The notes under the pieces are model-generated. The model saw nothing but the letters and a program-made list of their open reading frames with translations, searched no databases and was not told where the DNA came from. From positions 1 to 64,000 of the forward strand of contig NZ_CP053697.2 of assembly GCF_013200955.2 (NCBI RefSeq): a DNA stretch of 64,000 nt. The letters are read 5' to 3'. Below are positions 7,974 to 18,924 of this stretch, piece after piece. Made by a program: the position numbers and the translations under genes. Numbering within the stretch: position 1 is the stretch's first letter; the number at the start of each line of letters is the position of its first letter. This stretch comes from Pseudomonas campi (GTDB lineage: Bacteria > Pseudomonadota > Gammaproteobacteria > Pseudomonadales > Pseudomonadaceae).

Positions 7974-8954
7974 TCAGAGGGCTGGCCGGCGGCGCAGCCA
8001 GCGCGGCAGCCGGGAAGCCGGGCGCTGCTGTTCGCGGAAGGCGCGCAGCAAACGGGGCAGACTGCTGCGCTGGGCCGGGTCGAACTCCAGCGCGGCGCGC
8101 AGGGCCGGCCACAGGGCGCGGGGCATATCGGCGGGGGCATGCAGCGGCAGTTCCATTGCCTTGGCCTGTTTAGCACTTTGTCGGCGGAAAGGATGCTGGC
8201 CGCTGCACAGTTCGTAGATCACGCAGGCCACGGCATAGACATCGGCGGCGGCGCTCAGCGGCGCGCCGTCGAGCAGTTCCGGGGCGGCGTAGCGCGGCGT
8301 CCAGGCGGCGAAGCGGCTACGCGACAGGCGCGGCAGGCCGGTGAGAAAGCCGTCCATGGCCTGGCCGAGGCCGAAGTCGAACAGGCGCAGCTCGCTGTCG
8401 CCGAGCATCAGGTTGCTCGGCTTCAGGTCGCCATGCAGCACGCCCTGGCCGTGCGCGTAGTGCAGGGCTTCGAGCAGACTCAGGCTGATCGTGCGGGCCT
8501 CGGCCCAGGGCAGGCCGCTGGGGTATTGCTGCAGCAGGCTGTCGAGGGTGCAGCCCTTGAGCAGCTCCATGGTGATGAAGGCGCGCTGGCTGGGCGGGTC
8601 GATCTCGAAGCTGTACAGGCGCACCAGGTTGCGCTGGCTCAGGCGCGCGCTGAGGGCGAACTCGCTGTAGAGCAGGGCGCTGGCGTCGGGGTACTCGGCG
8701 AAATCTTCGCTGAGGGTCTTCAGCGCCACATAGGGCTGCGGGTCACCGAACTGTTCGCGCAGCAGGTCGCGGGCGCGGTACACCGCGCCCATGCCGCCGA
8801 CGCCGAGCAGGCGTTCGATGCGGTAGCGGCCGCAGAGCACCGGCGGCAGGTCCTTGGGCAGGGGCCGTGGCGCCTTGGCCGTGCTGCCGGCCATCAGGGT
8901 CAGGTCGGCGCTGGCGGCGGTGGCCGCAGCCTGGCTGTTCATCGCGCTGCTCAT
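7974..8954 (-). CDS. stk1: T6SS Ser/Thr protein kinase (Stk1/PpkA-like)
   Basis: A 326-residue eukaryotic-type protein kinase matching Stk1 of the P. aeruginosa H2-T6SS in size and position. Visible motifs: glycine loop GVGGMGAVY (about residues 51-59), Lys in VALK (79), catalytic loop HGDLKPSN (174-181, with HGD in place of HRD), DFG (193-195), and the APE-like AAPELLDG segment. No clear transmembrane helix or extracellular sensor region is seen, unlike PpkA of H1-T6SS. The start at 8954 overlaps the phosphatase stop by ATGA; the longer open frame upstream lies within the phosphatase gene. It should act with the adjacent PP2C phosphatase, probably by phosphorylating the FHA protein to set T6SS activity (inferred from the family). 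Confidence 0.92.
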   Translation of the reverse strand: MSSAMNSQAAATAASADLTLMAGSTAKAPRPLPKDLPPVLCGRYRIERLLGVGGMGAVYRARDLLREQFGDPQPYVALKTLSEDFAEYPDASALLYSEFALSARLSQRNLVRLYSFEIDPPSQRAFITMELLKGCTLDSLLQQYPSGLPWAEARTISLSLLEALHYAHGQGVLHGDLKPSNLMLGDSELRLFDFGLGQAMDGFLTGLPRLSRSRFAAWTPRYAAPELLDGAPLSAAADVYAVACVIYELCSGQHPFRRQSAKQAKAMELPLHAPADMPRALWPALRAALEFDPAQRSSLPRLLRAFREQQRPASRLPRWLRRRPAL

Positions 8955-9682
8955 CGGTTGATCACCACGGCACTGAGGTTGTCGCGGGCCGGGCCGTCCA
9001 GCGCAAGTTCGAACAGGCGCTGCAGGGCCAGGCTGGCGCTGGGGCGGATCAGCGCGGCGCCGAGCTGGTCGTGGTCGAGGTCCTGATACAGGCCGTCGCT
9101 GCACAGCAGGAACACGTCGCCGGGCAGGCTCTCCAGTTCGAGGATATCCAGCTGCAGTTCCTCGGCCGCGCCGATGGCCCGGGTCAGGGCGTGGGCGGCC
9201 GGCTGGCGCATGGCTTCCTCGATGCTCATGCCGCGTTCGTCGACCAGTTGCTGGAGCAGCGAATGGTCGCGGCTCAACTGGTACAGCTGGCGCCCGCGCA
9301 GCAGGTAGCAGCGGCTGTCGCCGGCCCACACGCAGGCCATCCGGCTGCCGGCGGCGAGCAGGGCGACCACGGTGCTGCCGACCAGCATGTCGGGGTTATC
9401 GCTGGTGACCGTGAGGCCCAGGCTGAGGTGCCGATTGAGCCGGTGCAGGCAATCACGCAGGCGTTCCAGGCGCTGCTCGAAGCTGCCGGCGGGGTCCAGC
9501 TCGCCCAGGCTCTCGACGATCAGGCGGCTGGCCAGGTCGCCGTTCTGGTGGCCGCCCATGCCGTCGGCGACCACCCACAGGCCACGTTGCGGCTGGTCGA
9601 GAAAGGCATCCTCGTTGCGCGCCCGCACCTTGCCGGTGTCGGTGCGCGCGGCGCTGTGCCAGAGCAGGTTGGCGACTTCCAT
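8951..9682 (-). CDS. stp1: PP2C-type protein phosphatase (Stp1/PppA-like)
   Basis: A 243-residue metal-dependent PP2C phosphatase. Motifs include RARNEDAFLD near the N-terminus, VVADGMGGHQNG (metal-binding Asp and the DGMGG signature), VWAGDSRCYLLR, LLCSDGLYQDLD and a final DNLSAVVI. It would reverse the phosphorylation made by the adjacent kinase, as in the PpkA/PppA and Stk1/Stp1 pairs of Pseudomonas T6SS. The true start is the ATG at 9682, overlapping the tssM stop by one base (TGATG); the TTG three bases further upstream is less likely. The stop overlaps the kinase start. No signal peptide or membrane segment, so cytoplasmic. Confidence 0.94.
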   Translation of the reverse strand: MEVANLLWHSAARTDTGKVRARNEDAFLDQPQRGLWVVADGMGGHQNGDLASRLIVESLGELDPAGSFEQRLERLRDCLHRLNRHLSLGLTVTSDNPDMLVGSTVVALLAAGSRMACVWAGDSRCYLLRGRQLYQLSRDHSLLQQLVDERGMSIEEAMRQPAAHALTRAIGAAEELQLDILELESLPGDVFLLCSDGLYQDLDHDQLGAALIRPSASLALQRLFELALDGPARDNLSAVVINR

Positions 9683-12600
9683 CAAAGCGTCGCCGGCAGC
9701 TTGAAGTCGCGCAGCAGGCTGGCGTCGAACGGGTTCGGCGAGCGCTGGCTGTGCAACAGGTACTTGGCCTGCAGGCCCTGCAGGTTGGCCTTGAGGATCA
9801 GCACGTCGCGGCCGCTGTGCTGCTCGACCTGCATCAGGTCGAGCAGGCGGAACAGCGCCCAGGGCCCGCTGCTCTTCTCGATGCCGACGCGGCGTCCGCC
9901 CTGCTCTTCGAGCACCAGGCTGCTGCGCTCGCTGTCCCCTTCGGCCGGCCAGCGGAACGCGGTGGCGATGATCGGGCCGTGGCGGTATTCCAGCTGCTGG
10001 CCGCCGTACTGGAAGTCGGCGCGGTTGAGGCTGTAGTCGAGGGTGAAGGGCTCCAGCTTGAACAGCACCAGCGGCTCGCTCGGGTTCTCGGCGAAGAAGC
10101 TGCGGCGGATCACCTGGGTCTGGTTGATCTGCTTGAGGAATGCCGTTGATAGCGGCAGGCCCTGGCCGTCCAGGCGGCGCAGCTGGTATTTGCCCTCGCT
10201 GTCGCTGACGAAGGCCTTTAGGTAGCGGTCGACGAAGCCGTCGGCCACGCCATCGGCCTTGAAGAACTCGCGGAAGTCGGCGATGGCCACGTCGCTGTCG
10301 CTCTTGGCGCTGAACGGATAGCGCTTGAACAGCGACTCCTTGTAGAAGGCGTACAGCTCGCTGCGGTAGCGCTTGTTCAGGTAGCCGTAGGCGTCGCCCA
10401 GCACCAGCTGCCAGCTGTCGTCGGCGATCAGGCTCAGCCAGTTGCCCACTGGTTGCGGCAGGCGCGCGGCGCTGCTGCGCACCTGGTTGATCGCATCCGG
10501 GCTGCCGGCCATGCGCGCCTTGGCCATCTCGAAAGCGGCCTGTTCCGGGGCGCTGGCGTGAGCCAGGCCGCTGAACTGCAGTTGCAGGGCATCCAGCGCC
10601 TGCAGGGTGGCGGCCAGTTCCGGGCCGGCGCCGCTGTTGGCGTCGAGCAGCCGGTGCAGCGGTTCGAAGCGCCGTTGCAGGGCGCGGCGGGCGGTGTCCG
10701 GCAGGCTCTTGGCAATGGCGCCGATGCCCTGTTCGGCAGCGGCGGCGGCCAGTTTGGCCTTCTTGCCGAGCTTGGCCTGGGCGGCCAGCTCGTCGACCTG
10801 GTCGGCGGCTGCCGGCAGGTCGAAGCGGGTGTTCTCGCGCACTTCCACCAGCACCTGCAGCAGCGGCGAGTTGGCCGCGGTCAGCGCGGACAGCTGGAGG
10901 ATGCCCTGGGCCGTGTTGCCGATCGGCTCCAGGCTGAGCTGGGCGATGGCCTCGCCCCAGTAGTTGGCGTAGTCGCGGAAGTACAGCTGCTCCAGCTCCA
11001 CCAGCAGGCGGCTGAGGTCGTTGTCGCTGAGCTGGTTGCCTTCGCCGAGCACCCAGTTGTCGCGCAGGATGTCGCGCACCAGGCCGAGGCCCTGGGCGAC
11101 GAAGTACTGCTGATAACCCTTCTGCGTGTACAGCCCGGGAATGCTGTAGTCGCTGCCGAGGAACAGCGTGGCCTGGCTGCCCAGCTGCTGGCTCAGGCGG
11201 TATTCCGGCAGGCTGCGGGCCTGGTCGCGGAGCATGCGGTAGACCACGTTGGCCAGCGACTCGTTGCGCAGGATCTGCCGCGCCTCGGCCACCAGCGCAT
11301 CGTTCAGCGGGTAGGCGCTGAACGGTTCGGCCAGCAGGCGCTGGAAGTGGCCGTTGAGGCCCTTCTGCGTCGGCTCGGCGCCGGCATAGCGCAGCGACCA
11401 GTCGGCGGCCAGCCAGTCCTGCAGGTACGCGGCTTCGCGGCGCTGTTCCAGATTGAGCATCAGGTAGGCGCGCAGGCTGCCGAGCAGCAGCTCGCGGTCG
11501 TCGCGGTTGGCGCGGATCTGACCTTCAAGCTGACGGGCGACGCGCGGCAGCAGCTCGCTTTCCAGCTGGCGGCGATAGGCCTGGTGTACGGTCGGGTCGA
11601 CCTTCTCGCCCTGGTACAGACCGCCGCGTTCGAGCAGGGCGGCAGCGCTCGGCGCAGGGAACACCTGGGTCGCCGCGTAGCTGCTGTCGAGCAGTGGTAA
11701 TACCTGCTCGGCCTCGTCCTTGGGATTGAGGCTCTCGCCTTCGCGGCCCAGTTGCTGGGCCAGTTCGCGCAGCTGTTCCAGGCGGCCGTGGTTGGCCGAA
11801 TAGCTGTTGCCCCAGAGCAGGCCAAACAGCACCAGGCAGGCGGCGGCACCGGCGTAGAGGGCGCGCTGGCGCCAGTCGATGCGGCGTACTTCCTTGTCGT
11901 CCAGCCCGGCCAGATCGGCCTCGGGGAAGATCACTCGGCTGAGCAGTTGGTGGATGAAGCGCGCGCGGCCGCTGCGGTAGGTCGGCAGGGTGCTGCCGGC
12001 CAGGCCGAGGTTGCGGCCGATACTGGTGGTACTCGGGTCGAGCGCATCGCTGAGCTGCGGCGCGCTGGTCAGGTAGAAACCGCGCAGGTGGCTGGAGCGC
12101 TGGTAGCGGTTGCCGCTGAAGGCCAGTTCGACGAACAGGCACAGGCGCTCGCCGAGCTGGCCGAGCTGGTGCGGGAAGTCGAGGATGCGCCCACGGCGCT
12201 GGGTGTCGCGCTCCTGGTGCATGCGCAGAATCACCTGGCTGTTGAGACGGCGTAGCAGTTCCTCGAACTCCTGGCGGATCACCCCGGCGTCGGTGGCGTT
12301 CTGCTCCTTGCGCAGGCTGGCGCCGAGCACCTGGTCGCTTTCCTCGCGGCTCAGCTGGTCGAAGAACTCGTCGAAACCGAGGATCTTGTCGGCCTTGCTC
12401 AGCACCAGGTACACCGGCACTTCCACGCGCAGCTCGGCGTGGATCTCGTGCAGGCGCTGGCGCACCTGGCGGGCCAGGTTCTCCAGCTCCAGTTCGTTGT
12501 GGTACAGCAGGCTGTCCACCGGGATGTTCACCAGCACGCCGTTGAGCGGGCGCGCGCGGCGCTTGCGCAGCAGGTTGAGCAGGGTGTGCCAGGCGCGGCT

Positions 12601-13203
12601 GTCGACCGCCACGTCCGGCTGGTTGAGGTAACGCCCGGCGGTGTCGAGCAGCACGGCGTGGTCGGCGAAGTGCCAGTTGCAGTAGCGGGTGCCGCCGACG
12701 TCCTTGGTCAGGCGCTGGGCGTCGCCCTTGCTCAGCGGGAAGTCCAGGCCGGAGAAGTCCAGCAGGCTGGTCTTGCCGCTGCCCTGCGGGCCGATCAGCA
12801 GGTACCAGGGCAGTTCGTTGCGCCATTTGTCGCTGCGCCCGCGGTACAGGCTGGAGCTCTTCAGGGTGCGCAGGGCCTGCTTGAAGCGGCCGCGCAGTTC
12901 GACCTGCTCCTCGCTGATCAGGCCGTCGCGGCGCAGGCGCTCCTGGGCGTCGACGTCATCCGCTTCGGCCTTCTTGCGCAGGTTGGCGCGCCAGCTGATG
13001 AACACGATGAACAGGCCCCAGGAGAGGAACAGCAGGCTGATGCTGACCAGGCGGCTGGCCGCCGATTCCCAGAACTTGCTGTCGGCCACCGCCAGCAGCG
13101 GCCCGACGAACCACACCAGCAGGGCCAGGAACAGCACTAGGCACAGGCTCCAGACCCAGGTCTGGCGCAGGAAAGTGGCGGTTTTCTTGAGAAAATCCTT
13201 CAT
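9682..13203 (-). CDS. tssM: T6SS membrane complex protein TssM (IcmF)
   Basis: A 1173-residue inner-membrane protein of the T6SS trans-envelope complex. The N-terminus has two hydrophobic helices (LVLFLALLVWFVG, then ISLLFLSWGLFIVFI), followed by a cytoplasmic NTPase-like domain with an intact Walker A, GPQGSGKTSLLDFSG (about residues 134-148), and DTAGRY as Walker B. A third transmembrane segment (LYAGAAACLVLFGLLWG, about 440) leads to the large periplasmic part that binds the TssJ lipoprotein. Length and layout match IcmF2. It starts 6 bases downstream of tssL, its inner-membrane partner, and its stop overlaps stp1. Not truncated. Confidence 0.97.
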   Translation of the reverse strand: MKDFLKKTATFLRQTWVWSLCLVLFLALLVWFVGPLLAVADSKFWESAASRLVSISLLFLSWGLFIVFISWRANLRKKAEADDVDAQERLRRDGLISEEQVELRGRFKQALRTLKSSSLYRGRSDKWRNELPWYLLIGPQGSGKTSLLDFSGLDFPLSKGDAQRLTKDVGGTRYCNWHFADHAVLLDTAGRYLNQPDVAVDSRAWHTLLNLLRKRRARPLNGVLVNIPVDSLLYHNELELENLARQVRQRLHEIHAELRVEVPVYLVLSKADKILGFDEFFDQLSREESDQVLGASLRKEQNATDAGVIRQEFEELLRRLNSQVILRMHQERDTQRRGRILDFPHQLGQLGERLCLFVELAFSGNRYQRSSHLRGFYLTSAPQLSDALDPSTTSIGRNLGLAGSTLPTYRSGRARFIHQLLSRVIFPEADLAGLDDKEVRRIDWRQRALYAGAAACLVLFGLLWGNSYSANHGRLEQLRELAQQLGREGESLNPKDEAEQVLPLLDSSYAATQVFPAPSAAALLERGGLYQGEKVDPTVHQAYRRQLESELLPRVARQLEGQIRANRDDRELLLGSLRAYLMLNLEQRREAAYLQDWLAADWSLRYAGAEPTQKGLNGHFQRLLAEPFSAYPLNDALVAEARQILRNESLANVVYRMLRDQARSLPEYRLSQQLGSQATLFLGSDYSIPGLYTQKGYQQYFVAQGLGLVRDILRDNWVLGEGNQLSDNDLSRLLVELEQLYFRDYANYWGEAIAQLSLEPIGNTAQGILQLSALTAANSPLLQVLVEVRENTRFDLPAAADQVDELAAQAKLGKKAKLAAAAAEQGIGAIAKSLPDTARRALQRRFEPLHRLLDANSGAGPELAATLQALDALQLQFSGLAHASAPEQAAFEMAKARMAGSPDAINQVRSSAARLPQPVGNWLSLIADDSWQLVLGDAYGYLNKRYRSELYAFYKESLFKRYPFSAKSDSDVAIADFREFFKADGVADGFVDRYLKAFVSDSEGKYQLRRLDGQGLPLSTAFLKQINQTQVIRRSFFAENPSEPLVLFKLEPFTLDYSLNRADFQYGGQQLEYRHGPIIATAFRWPAEGDSERSSLVLEEQGGRRVGIEKSSGPWALFRLLDLMQVEQHSGRDVLILKANLQGLQAKYLLHSQRSPNPFDASLLRDFKLPATL

Positions 13204-13209
13204 CTCAAC

Positions 13210-14076
13210 TTATCCCTGAGTGGATTGTGCGGCGGCCGCCGGAGCGACCTCGACCGCCTGGTAGGGCTGCAGCACCGTGCTGCGCTGCTCGTGCAGCACC
13301 CAACTGAAACCGGCGTAGAGCAGGGCCAGGCCGGCGACCGTGGCCACCGCCACCAGCCAGCCCGGGACGATGCGCACCAGGCGCCGACGGCCGTCCTTGA
13401 GACCCTGCCAGTGCGGCGACAGCTCGCGCGGAATATCGCCGCGCAGCTGGCGGATCTGCCGGTACAGGCTGTCGCGGATCGCCTCCAGTTCGAGCATCCC
13501 GCGCGGCAGCACGCGGTACTTGCCCTCGAAGCCGAGCGACAGGCAGATGTACATCAGCTCGAGCATGGCCAGGTGCTTGACCGGGTTGCGCGACAGGTGT
13601 TCGAGCAGCTGGAAGAACTTCTCGCCGCCGAAGGTCTCGTTGTGAAAGCTCGACAGCAGGCTCATCTGCGACCAGGCGCTTTCGTTGCCCCAGGGCGTGG
13701 TCACCACCGCCTCGTCGACCACCGTGCACAGCACGTAACGGGCGGCCATCACCTGGCCGCCCTCGGCGCCTTCCTGCAGGGCGCGGTGCTCGAACAGCTT
13801 GATCGCCACGCTGAGGCGTTCGTTGAGCGCCTGGAAGTTCTCCGCGCTGGCGCTGTTCTTCAGCCGCACCACTTCCGAGAGCAGCAGCGCGCTGGCGGCC
13901 ACCAGCGGGTTGAAGCTGATGTTGAAGACTTCCGCCGGGCGCATGCGCGCGGCATACACCATGCGTTCCTCGAGCTGCTCCATGGGCGGCGCGGCAAAGT
14001 CGGTTAGCGGGCTGCGCGCCGCGCCGGCAGTCTGGCGGTTGAGGACGACGGTCTTGTCCTGTGCTTCCTTGATCAT
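13210..14076 (-). CDS. tssL: T6SS protein TssL (DotU family)
   Basis: A 288-residue inner-membrane component that pairs with TssM and docks the baseplate. The DotU domain is cytoplasmic (SFHNETFGGEKFFQLLEHLS and ELMYICLSLGFEGKYR are typical), and a single C-terminal transmembrane helix (WLVAVATVAGLALLYAGF, about residues 232-250) anchors it with a short Ala-rich periplasmic tail. There is no peptidoglycan-binding OmpA domain, so cell-wall anchoring must come from elsewhere. AGGAG lies 6 bases before the start. It sits 2 bases after tssK and 6 before tssM. Confidence 0.97.
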   Translation of the reverse strand: MIKEAQDKTVVLNRQTAGAARSPLTDFAAPPMEQLEERMVYAARMRPAEVFNISFNPLVAASALLLSEVVRLKNSASAENFQALNERLSVAIKLFEHRALQEGAEGGQVMAARYVLCTVVDEAVVTTPWGNESAWSQMSLLSSFHNETFGGEKFFQLLEHLSRNPVKHLAMLELMYICLSLGFEGKYRVLPRGMLELEAIRDSLYRQIRQLRGDIPRELSPHWQGLKDGRRRLVRIVPGWLVAVATVAGLALLYAGFSWVLHEQRSTVLQPYQAVEVAPAAAAQSTQG

Positions 14077-14078
14077 GT

Positions 14079-15410
14079 TCAGCTCCTGATCGCCCAGAAT
14101 TTCAGCTCAAGCCCGGAGAAGTCCCCGGACACGTGGAAGGCAAACCCGCCCGAGCTTTCCAGCTGCGCCAGCTCTTCCGAGCCGAGCTCCAGGGCGAAGT
14201 AGGTCTTGTCCGAGTGGAAGGGGATCTGCCGCGGCGCCACCGGCAGCGGTTTCACCTTGATCCCCGGCAGGTGCAGGTTGACCAGTTGGCGGATGCGCTC
14301 CACCGCGCCGATCTTCAGGTGCGCCGGCAGGCGCTTGCGCAGCTCCTCGGAGTCGCACTGGGCGCTGGCGGCGAGGATGAACTCGGCGCTGGTCAGCAGC
14401 TTGTGGTCCTGCAGCGGCGAGACCTGGATGCCGTACTGGCGTTGCTGCAGCGGCAGCTCGATGGCGTGCTGTTCGAGCACCATCGACAGCACCTGGCGCA
14501 GCGCGTCCATCAGCTTGCGGAAGCTGCCGCCCTGGTCGTTGTGCAGGTAGCGGCTGTCCAGGCGCGGGCGCTTGTGGTCACTGGCGAAGGTGGCCAGCTC
14601 GCCGAGCAGGCCGACCAGCTCGCGGTAGATGCGCTCCGGGTGCAGTTGCTCCAGCGACAGGTAGTGGCGCAGCTGCGGCTCGTAGCGGTTGACCAGCTGC
14701 AGCATAAGGAAGTCCCCCACTTCCGTGTTTCCCAGCTTGCCGGCCGCGCGCACCCGCTCGGCGAGGATGTCGCCGCGGTGGCCGAGCATGCTGATCACTT
14801 CCTTGAGGTAGGCCAGCAAGGTGTTCGACGCCTGCACATGGAGGAAGGTCGGGCTGAAATCAGGGTCGAGCACGACCACCCCGTCCGGGCTGGTATCGAG
14901 GATTTCCGCGACCTTGAGTTTGACGAAGGCCTGGTCGGTCTGCTGCTCGCCGAGCAGCAGGCGGAAGTCCGGACGGCCGCAGCTGACCTGGCTGGCGGCG
15001 CTGTCACCGGCATTCGAGTCGGTGACTTCCAGCTCCTGGGCGCGGTAGCGCGCGAGCACGTCCTGCTGCTCCGCGCGGCGGCTCTCGATGTGGTTGCCGG
15101 TGACCAGCGGCAGGGCCAGGTACACCGGGGTGGCCGAGGTGTTCGGCGGCACGTCGATGGCCAGCGGCTCACGCGCGGCATCGATCTCGAACAGGCTGCC
15201 GTCGGGCAGCACGCCGCCGGCCTGGCTCAGCACCAGCTTGCCCATGCCGAGGAACTGACGGTCGATCTCCAGGCTGAAGAAGCCCCAGGGGTAGACCTCC
15301 AGCAGGCGGGTACGGGCCTTGAGTTGGTGTTCGTAGTAACGGTCGCTTTGCTGGAAGTGCTGTGGGCGCAGGAGCATCCCTTCTTGCCAGACTACCTTGA
15401 GCATTTCCAT
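14079..15410 (-). CDS. tssK: T6SS baseplate protein TssK
   Basis: A 443-residue baseplate protein that links the wedge complex (TssF, TssG, TssE) to the membrane complex. The N-terminus VVWQEGMLLRPQHFQQSDRYYE is the strongest family signature, and the C-terminal FALELGSEEL/FAFHVSGDF part corresponds to the membrane-docking domain. Full length for the family. The start at 15410 has GAGGA 8 bases upstream; an internal ATG at 15404 is also possible. It follows the lipoprotein gene tssJ with only 4 bases between. Confidence 0.97.
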   Translation of the reverse strand: MEMLKVVWQEGMLLRPQHFQQSDRYYEHQLKARTRLLEVYPWGFFSLEIDRQFLGMGKLVLSQAGGVLPDGSLFEIDAAREPLAIDVPPNTSATPVYLALPLVTGNHIESRRAEQQDVLARYRAQELEVTDSNAGDSAASQVSCGRPDFRLLLGEQQTDQAFVKLKVAEILDTSPDGVVVLDPDFSPTFLHVQASNTLLAYLKEVISMLGHRGDILAERVRAAGKLGNTEVGDFLMLQLVNRYEPQLRHYLSLEQLHPERIYRELVGLLGELATFASDHKRPRLDSRYLHNDQGGSFRKLMDALRQVLSMVLEQHAIELPLQQRQYGIQVSPLQDHKLLTSAEFILAASAQCDSEELRKRLPAHLKIGAVERIRQLVNLHLPGIKVKPLPVAPRQIPFHSDKTYFALELGSEELAQLESSGGFAFHVSGDFSGLELKFWAIRS

Positions 15411-15414
15411 GTGC

Positions 15415-15915
15415 TCAGTCCTCTTCCTGTGCGTCGCTCAGCGCCTGCAGGCCGCGCTTGTCCAGGCTCACACCGGCCTGGTTGATCTGGCCTTCCTGCA
15501 GCGACACGACGAAGCGCCAGCTGGCTTCCGGCAGATCGCGGTAGGCGGCCACCACGCCGACGTAGCGGCTGCCCGGCTGCACCGCGAGTTTCAGTTCGCG
15601 GGTTTCGCCGGGGCGCACTTCCAGCTCCTCGAAGCTGACCAGGTCGGGCATCAGCGATTCCTTCGGCCGCTGGTACAGGGAGAAGAAGTCGGCGTTGTTG
15701 AACGACGAGGGATTCTTCAGCTCCAGCAGGCGCACCACGATCGGCGAGGGGCGGCCGTGCAGGTCCGGGTTGAGGTCGTCGCTGGCGGCCAGGGTCAGGT
15801 CGAGCTTGGTCTTGTCCGAAAAGGGCGACAGGCTGCTGCAGCCGCTTAGGGCGACTAGTAGGGAGAACAGGCTGAGGCTGATAAGACGGCGCATTGCATT
15901 CATCCTTGCTTTCAT
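15415..15915 (-). CDS. tssJ: T6SS outer-membrane lipoprotein TssJ
   Basis: A lipoprotein of about 160 residues that holds the membrane complex at the outer membrane. The signal peptide MRRLISLSLFSLLVALSGC carries a clear lipobox (LSGC), and the mature part is a beta-sandwich-type domain with LTLAASDDLNPDLHGRPSPIVVRLLEL, typical of TssJ. Three in-frame starts exist: 15915 (ATGA overlap with fha stop), 15903 and 15894. The last has AAGGA 8 bases upstream and gives the most compact signal peptide, so actual initiation may be at 15894. TssJ should contact the periplasmic end of TssM. Confidence 0.95.
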   Translation of the reverse strand: MKARMNAMRRLISLSLFSLLVALSGCSSLSPFSDKTKLDLTLAASDDLNPDLHGRPSPIVVRLLELKNPSSFNNADFFSLYQRPKESLMPDLVSFEELEVRPGETRELKLAVQPGSRYVGVVAAYRDLPEASWRFVVSLQEGQINQAGVSLDKRGLQALSDAQEED

Positions 15916-17153
15916 TCTTGGAAGTCGGTGTTGAGCGTGGCGATCAGGCGCACCTGCTCTTCGTAGGTCTTGGCGAAGTCGCGGGCGAACAGGCGCTGGC
16001 TCCAGTCGTCGTCCTGCTCGAGCAGGCGGTACTGGCGCTGGTAGGCGCGCCAGCGGCTGCCGGCGGTGGCCAGCAGCGGCTTGCGCTCCTGCTCGAAGCG
16101 CAGGGTGAGCTGCTCCGGAGCGAACTGGTCAAACAGGCCCTTGACCGCCGCGCGGCTGGCGGCGAACAGCGCCACCTGGTGCGCCTGCAGATCGCGGTAG
16201 GCGCGGCCGACGGCCTGCTCGGCGGCCAGCTGGCTGGGCTTGTTGTTGCGCAACAGAGCCTGCAACGCCTCGCCGGCATCGGCGCTGTGCTTGAGCGGGT
16301 TGTTGCCGGCGCTTTGCACGGTGGTCAGGGCCAGGCGCAGTTCGTTCTTCAGCTCGCCACGGGTGCGCAGACTCTGCTGCAGGCCGCCGATGCTCTGCTT
16401 GAGCAGGCGCGCGGCATTCAGCGCCAGGGCTTCGCGGCCGGCCGCGTCGAGGTCGTCGAGTGGCACGCCGAGGGCCTCGCCGAAACGCTGCCAGAACGCC
16501 GCGCTGTGTGGCTCGCTGGCAACAGCCGGGCGCGGCTGCGCGGTCGGCTCGCTGACGCGTACGGCAATCGGCTCGGCCGCGACCGGCACTTCCACCGCCG
16601 CCTCCACCAGCTCCGGCAGCAGCAGGCTTTCCATGTCGATGCGCGCGTACTGGCTGCGCTCGAACTGTTCCTCCGGCTCCTGCACCAGGCCGGCGAATTC
16701 GTCCAGGCTGCTGTAGCCGCGCGGACGCTGTTCGAGGGCGGCGATCGGGTCGAGGTCGAGGAAGGCGTCATCGGGGATGATGCTGCCGGCCGCCTGGCGC
16801 TGGCCGATCTGCTCCTCGAACTGCGCCGGGTCCTGCAGCACGCGGGCGCGGATTTCCACTTCGCCCAGGCAGAACACGTCACCGTGGCCAATGCGCAGCG
16901 GCTCGCCACGGCGCAGGCTGGCGCCGCTGTCCTTGAGCTGGATGCCGTTGCTGCTGGTGTCGGTCAGGTAGAAGTGACCATCGCTGTAGCTGACCTGGGC
17001 ATGCCGGCTGGAGATGATGCGTTTGCTGTCGGGGATCGACCAGTCGCACTCCTCGCTGCGGCCGATTACCCCACCGGCCTTCTTGAAGCTCTTGCTGGTC
17101 AGCATGCCCGGTGCAAATTGCTGGGCGCTGACGACGTCGAATACCAGTTCCAT
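15912..17153 (-). CDS. fha2: T6SS FHA-domain protein (Fha2-like)
   Basis: A 413-residue protein with an N-terminal forkhead-associated domain: GGVIGRSEECDWSIPDSKRIISSRHAQV and TSSNGI are the phosphothreonine-binding loops (about residues 25-75). The C-terminal half is the type VI FHA-associated helical domain, after a Pro/Val/Glu-rich linker (about 170-220). It likely senses or is modified by the Stk/Stp pair encoded downstream. Its stop overlaps the upstream-most tssJ start (ATGA). Cytoplasmic, no membrane segment. Order and length match fha2 of HSI-II. Confidence 0.94.
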   Translation of the reverse strand: MELVFDVVSAQQFAPGMLTSKSFKKAGGVIGRSEECDWSIPDSKRIISSRHAQVSYSDGHFYLTDTSSNGIQLKDSGASLRRGEPLRIGHGDVFCLGEVEIRARVLQDPAQFEEQIGQRQAAGSIIPDDAFLDLDPIAALEQRPRGYSSLDEFAGLVQEPEEQFERSQYARIDMESLLLPELVEAAVEVPVAAEPIAVRVSEPTAQPRPAVASEPHSAAFWQRFGEALGVPLDDLDAAGREALALNAARLLKQSIGGLQQSLRTRGELKNELRLALTTVQSAGNNPLKHSADAGEALQALLRNNKPSQLAAEQAVGRAYRDLQAHQVALFAASRAAVKGLFDQFAPEQLTLRFEQERKPLLATAGSRWRAYQRQYRLLEQDDDWSQRLFARDFAKTYEEQVRLIATLNTDFQE

Positions 17154-17174
17154 GGTGGTGTGCTCCTCGGCTTA

Positions 17175-17309
17175 TCAGTTGTCGCGCGGCGCGGCGTGCG
17201 GGTCGCCCAGCGGGCGGTAGTCGTCATCGCTGGATTTGTAGTTGCCGGCACAGCCGCTCAGGCAGAGCAGGGCGGCGAGCAGGGTGGTGGTCAGCAGGCG
17301 GTGGGACAT
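17175..17309 (-). CDS. Small T6SS-cluster lipoprotein (OrfX-like)
   Basis: A 44-residue lipoprotein: signal sequence MSHRLLTTTLLAALLCLSGC with an LSGC lipobox and a short polar tail rich in Asp and Pro. The start at 17309 has GGAG 8 bases upstream; the longer open frame upstream lacks a good RBS. P. aeruginosa HSI-II has a similarly placed small ORF (orfX, PA1664) between sfa2 and fha2. Function is unknown. It is easily missed because of its size. Confidence 0.8.
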   Translation of the reverse strand: MSHRLLTTTLLAALLCLSGCAGNYKSSDDDYRPLGDPHAAPRDN

Positions 17310-17361
17310 CTCGGGTTCTCCACAGGCGGTGATGGGGGAATGGGTCGGCATGGGCAGCGGC

Positions 17362-18910
<1,549 letters not shown>

Positions 18911-18924
<14 letters not shown>

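Noticed and set aside
6926..9086. Long plus-strand open frames opposite vgrG and the kinase (and similar ones across the T6SS cluster)
   Set aside because: Antisense frames are open because of high third-position GC; the minus-strand genes explain the sequence fully.
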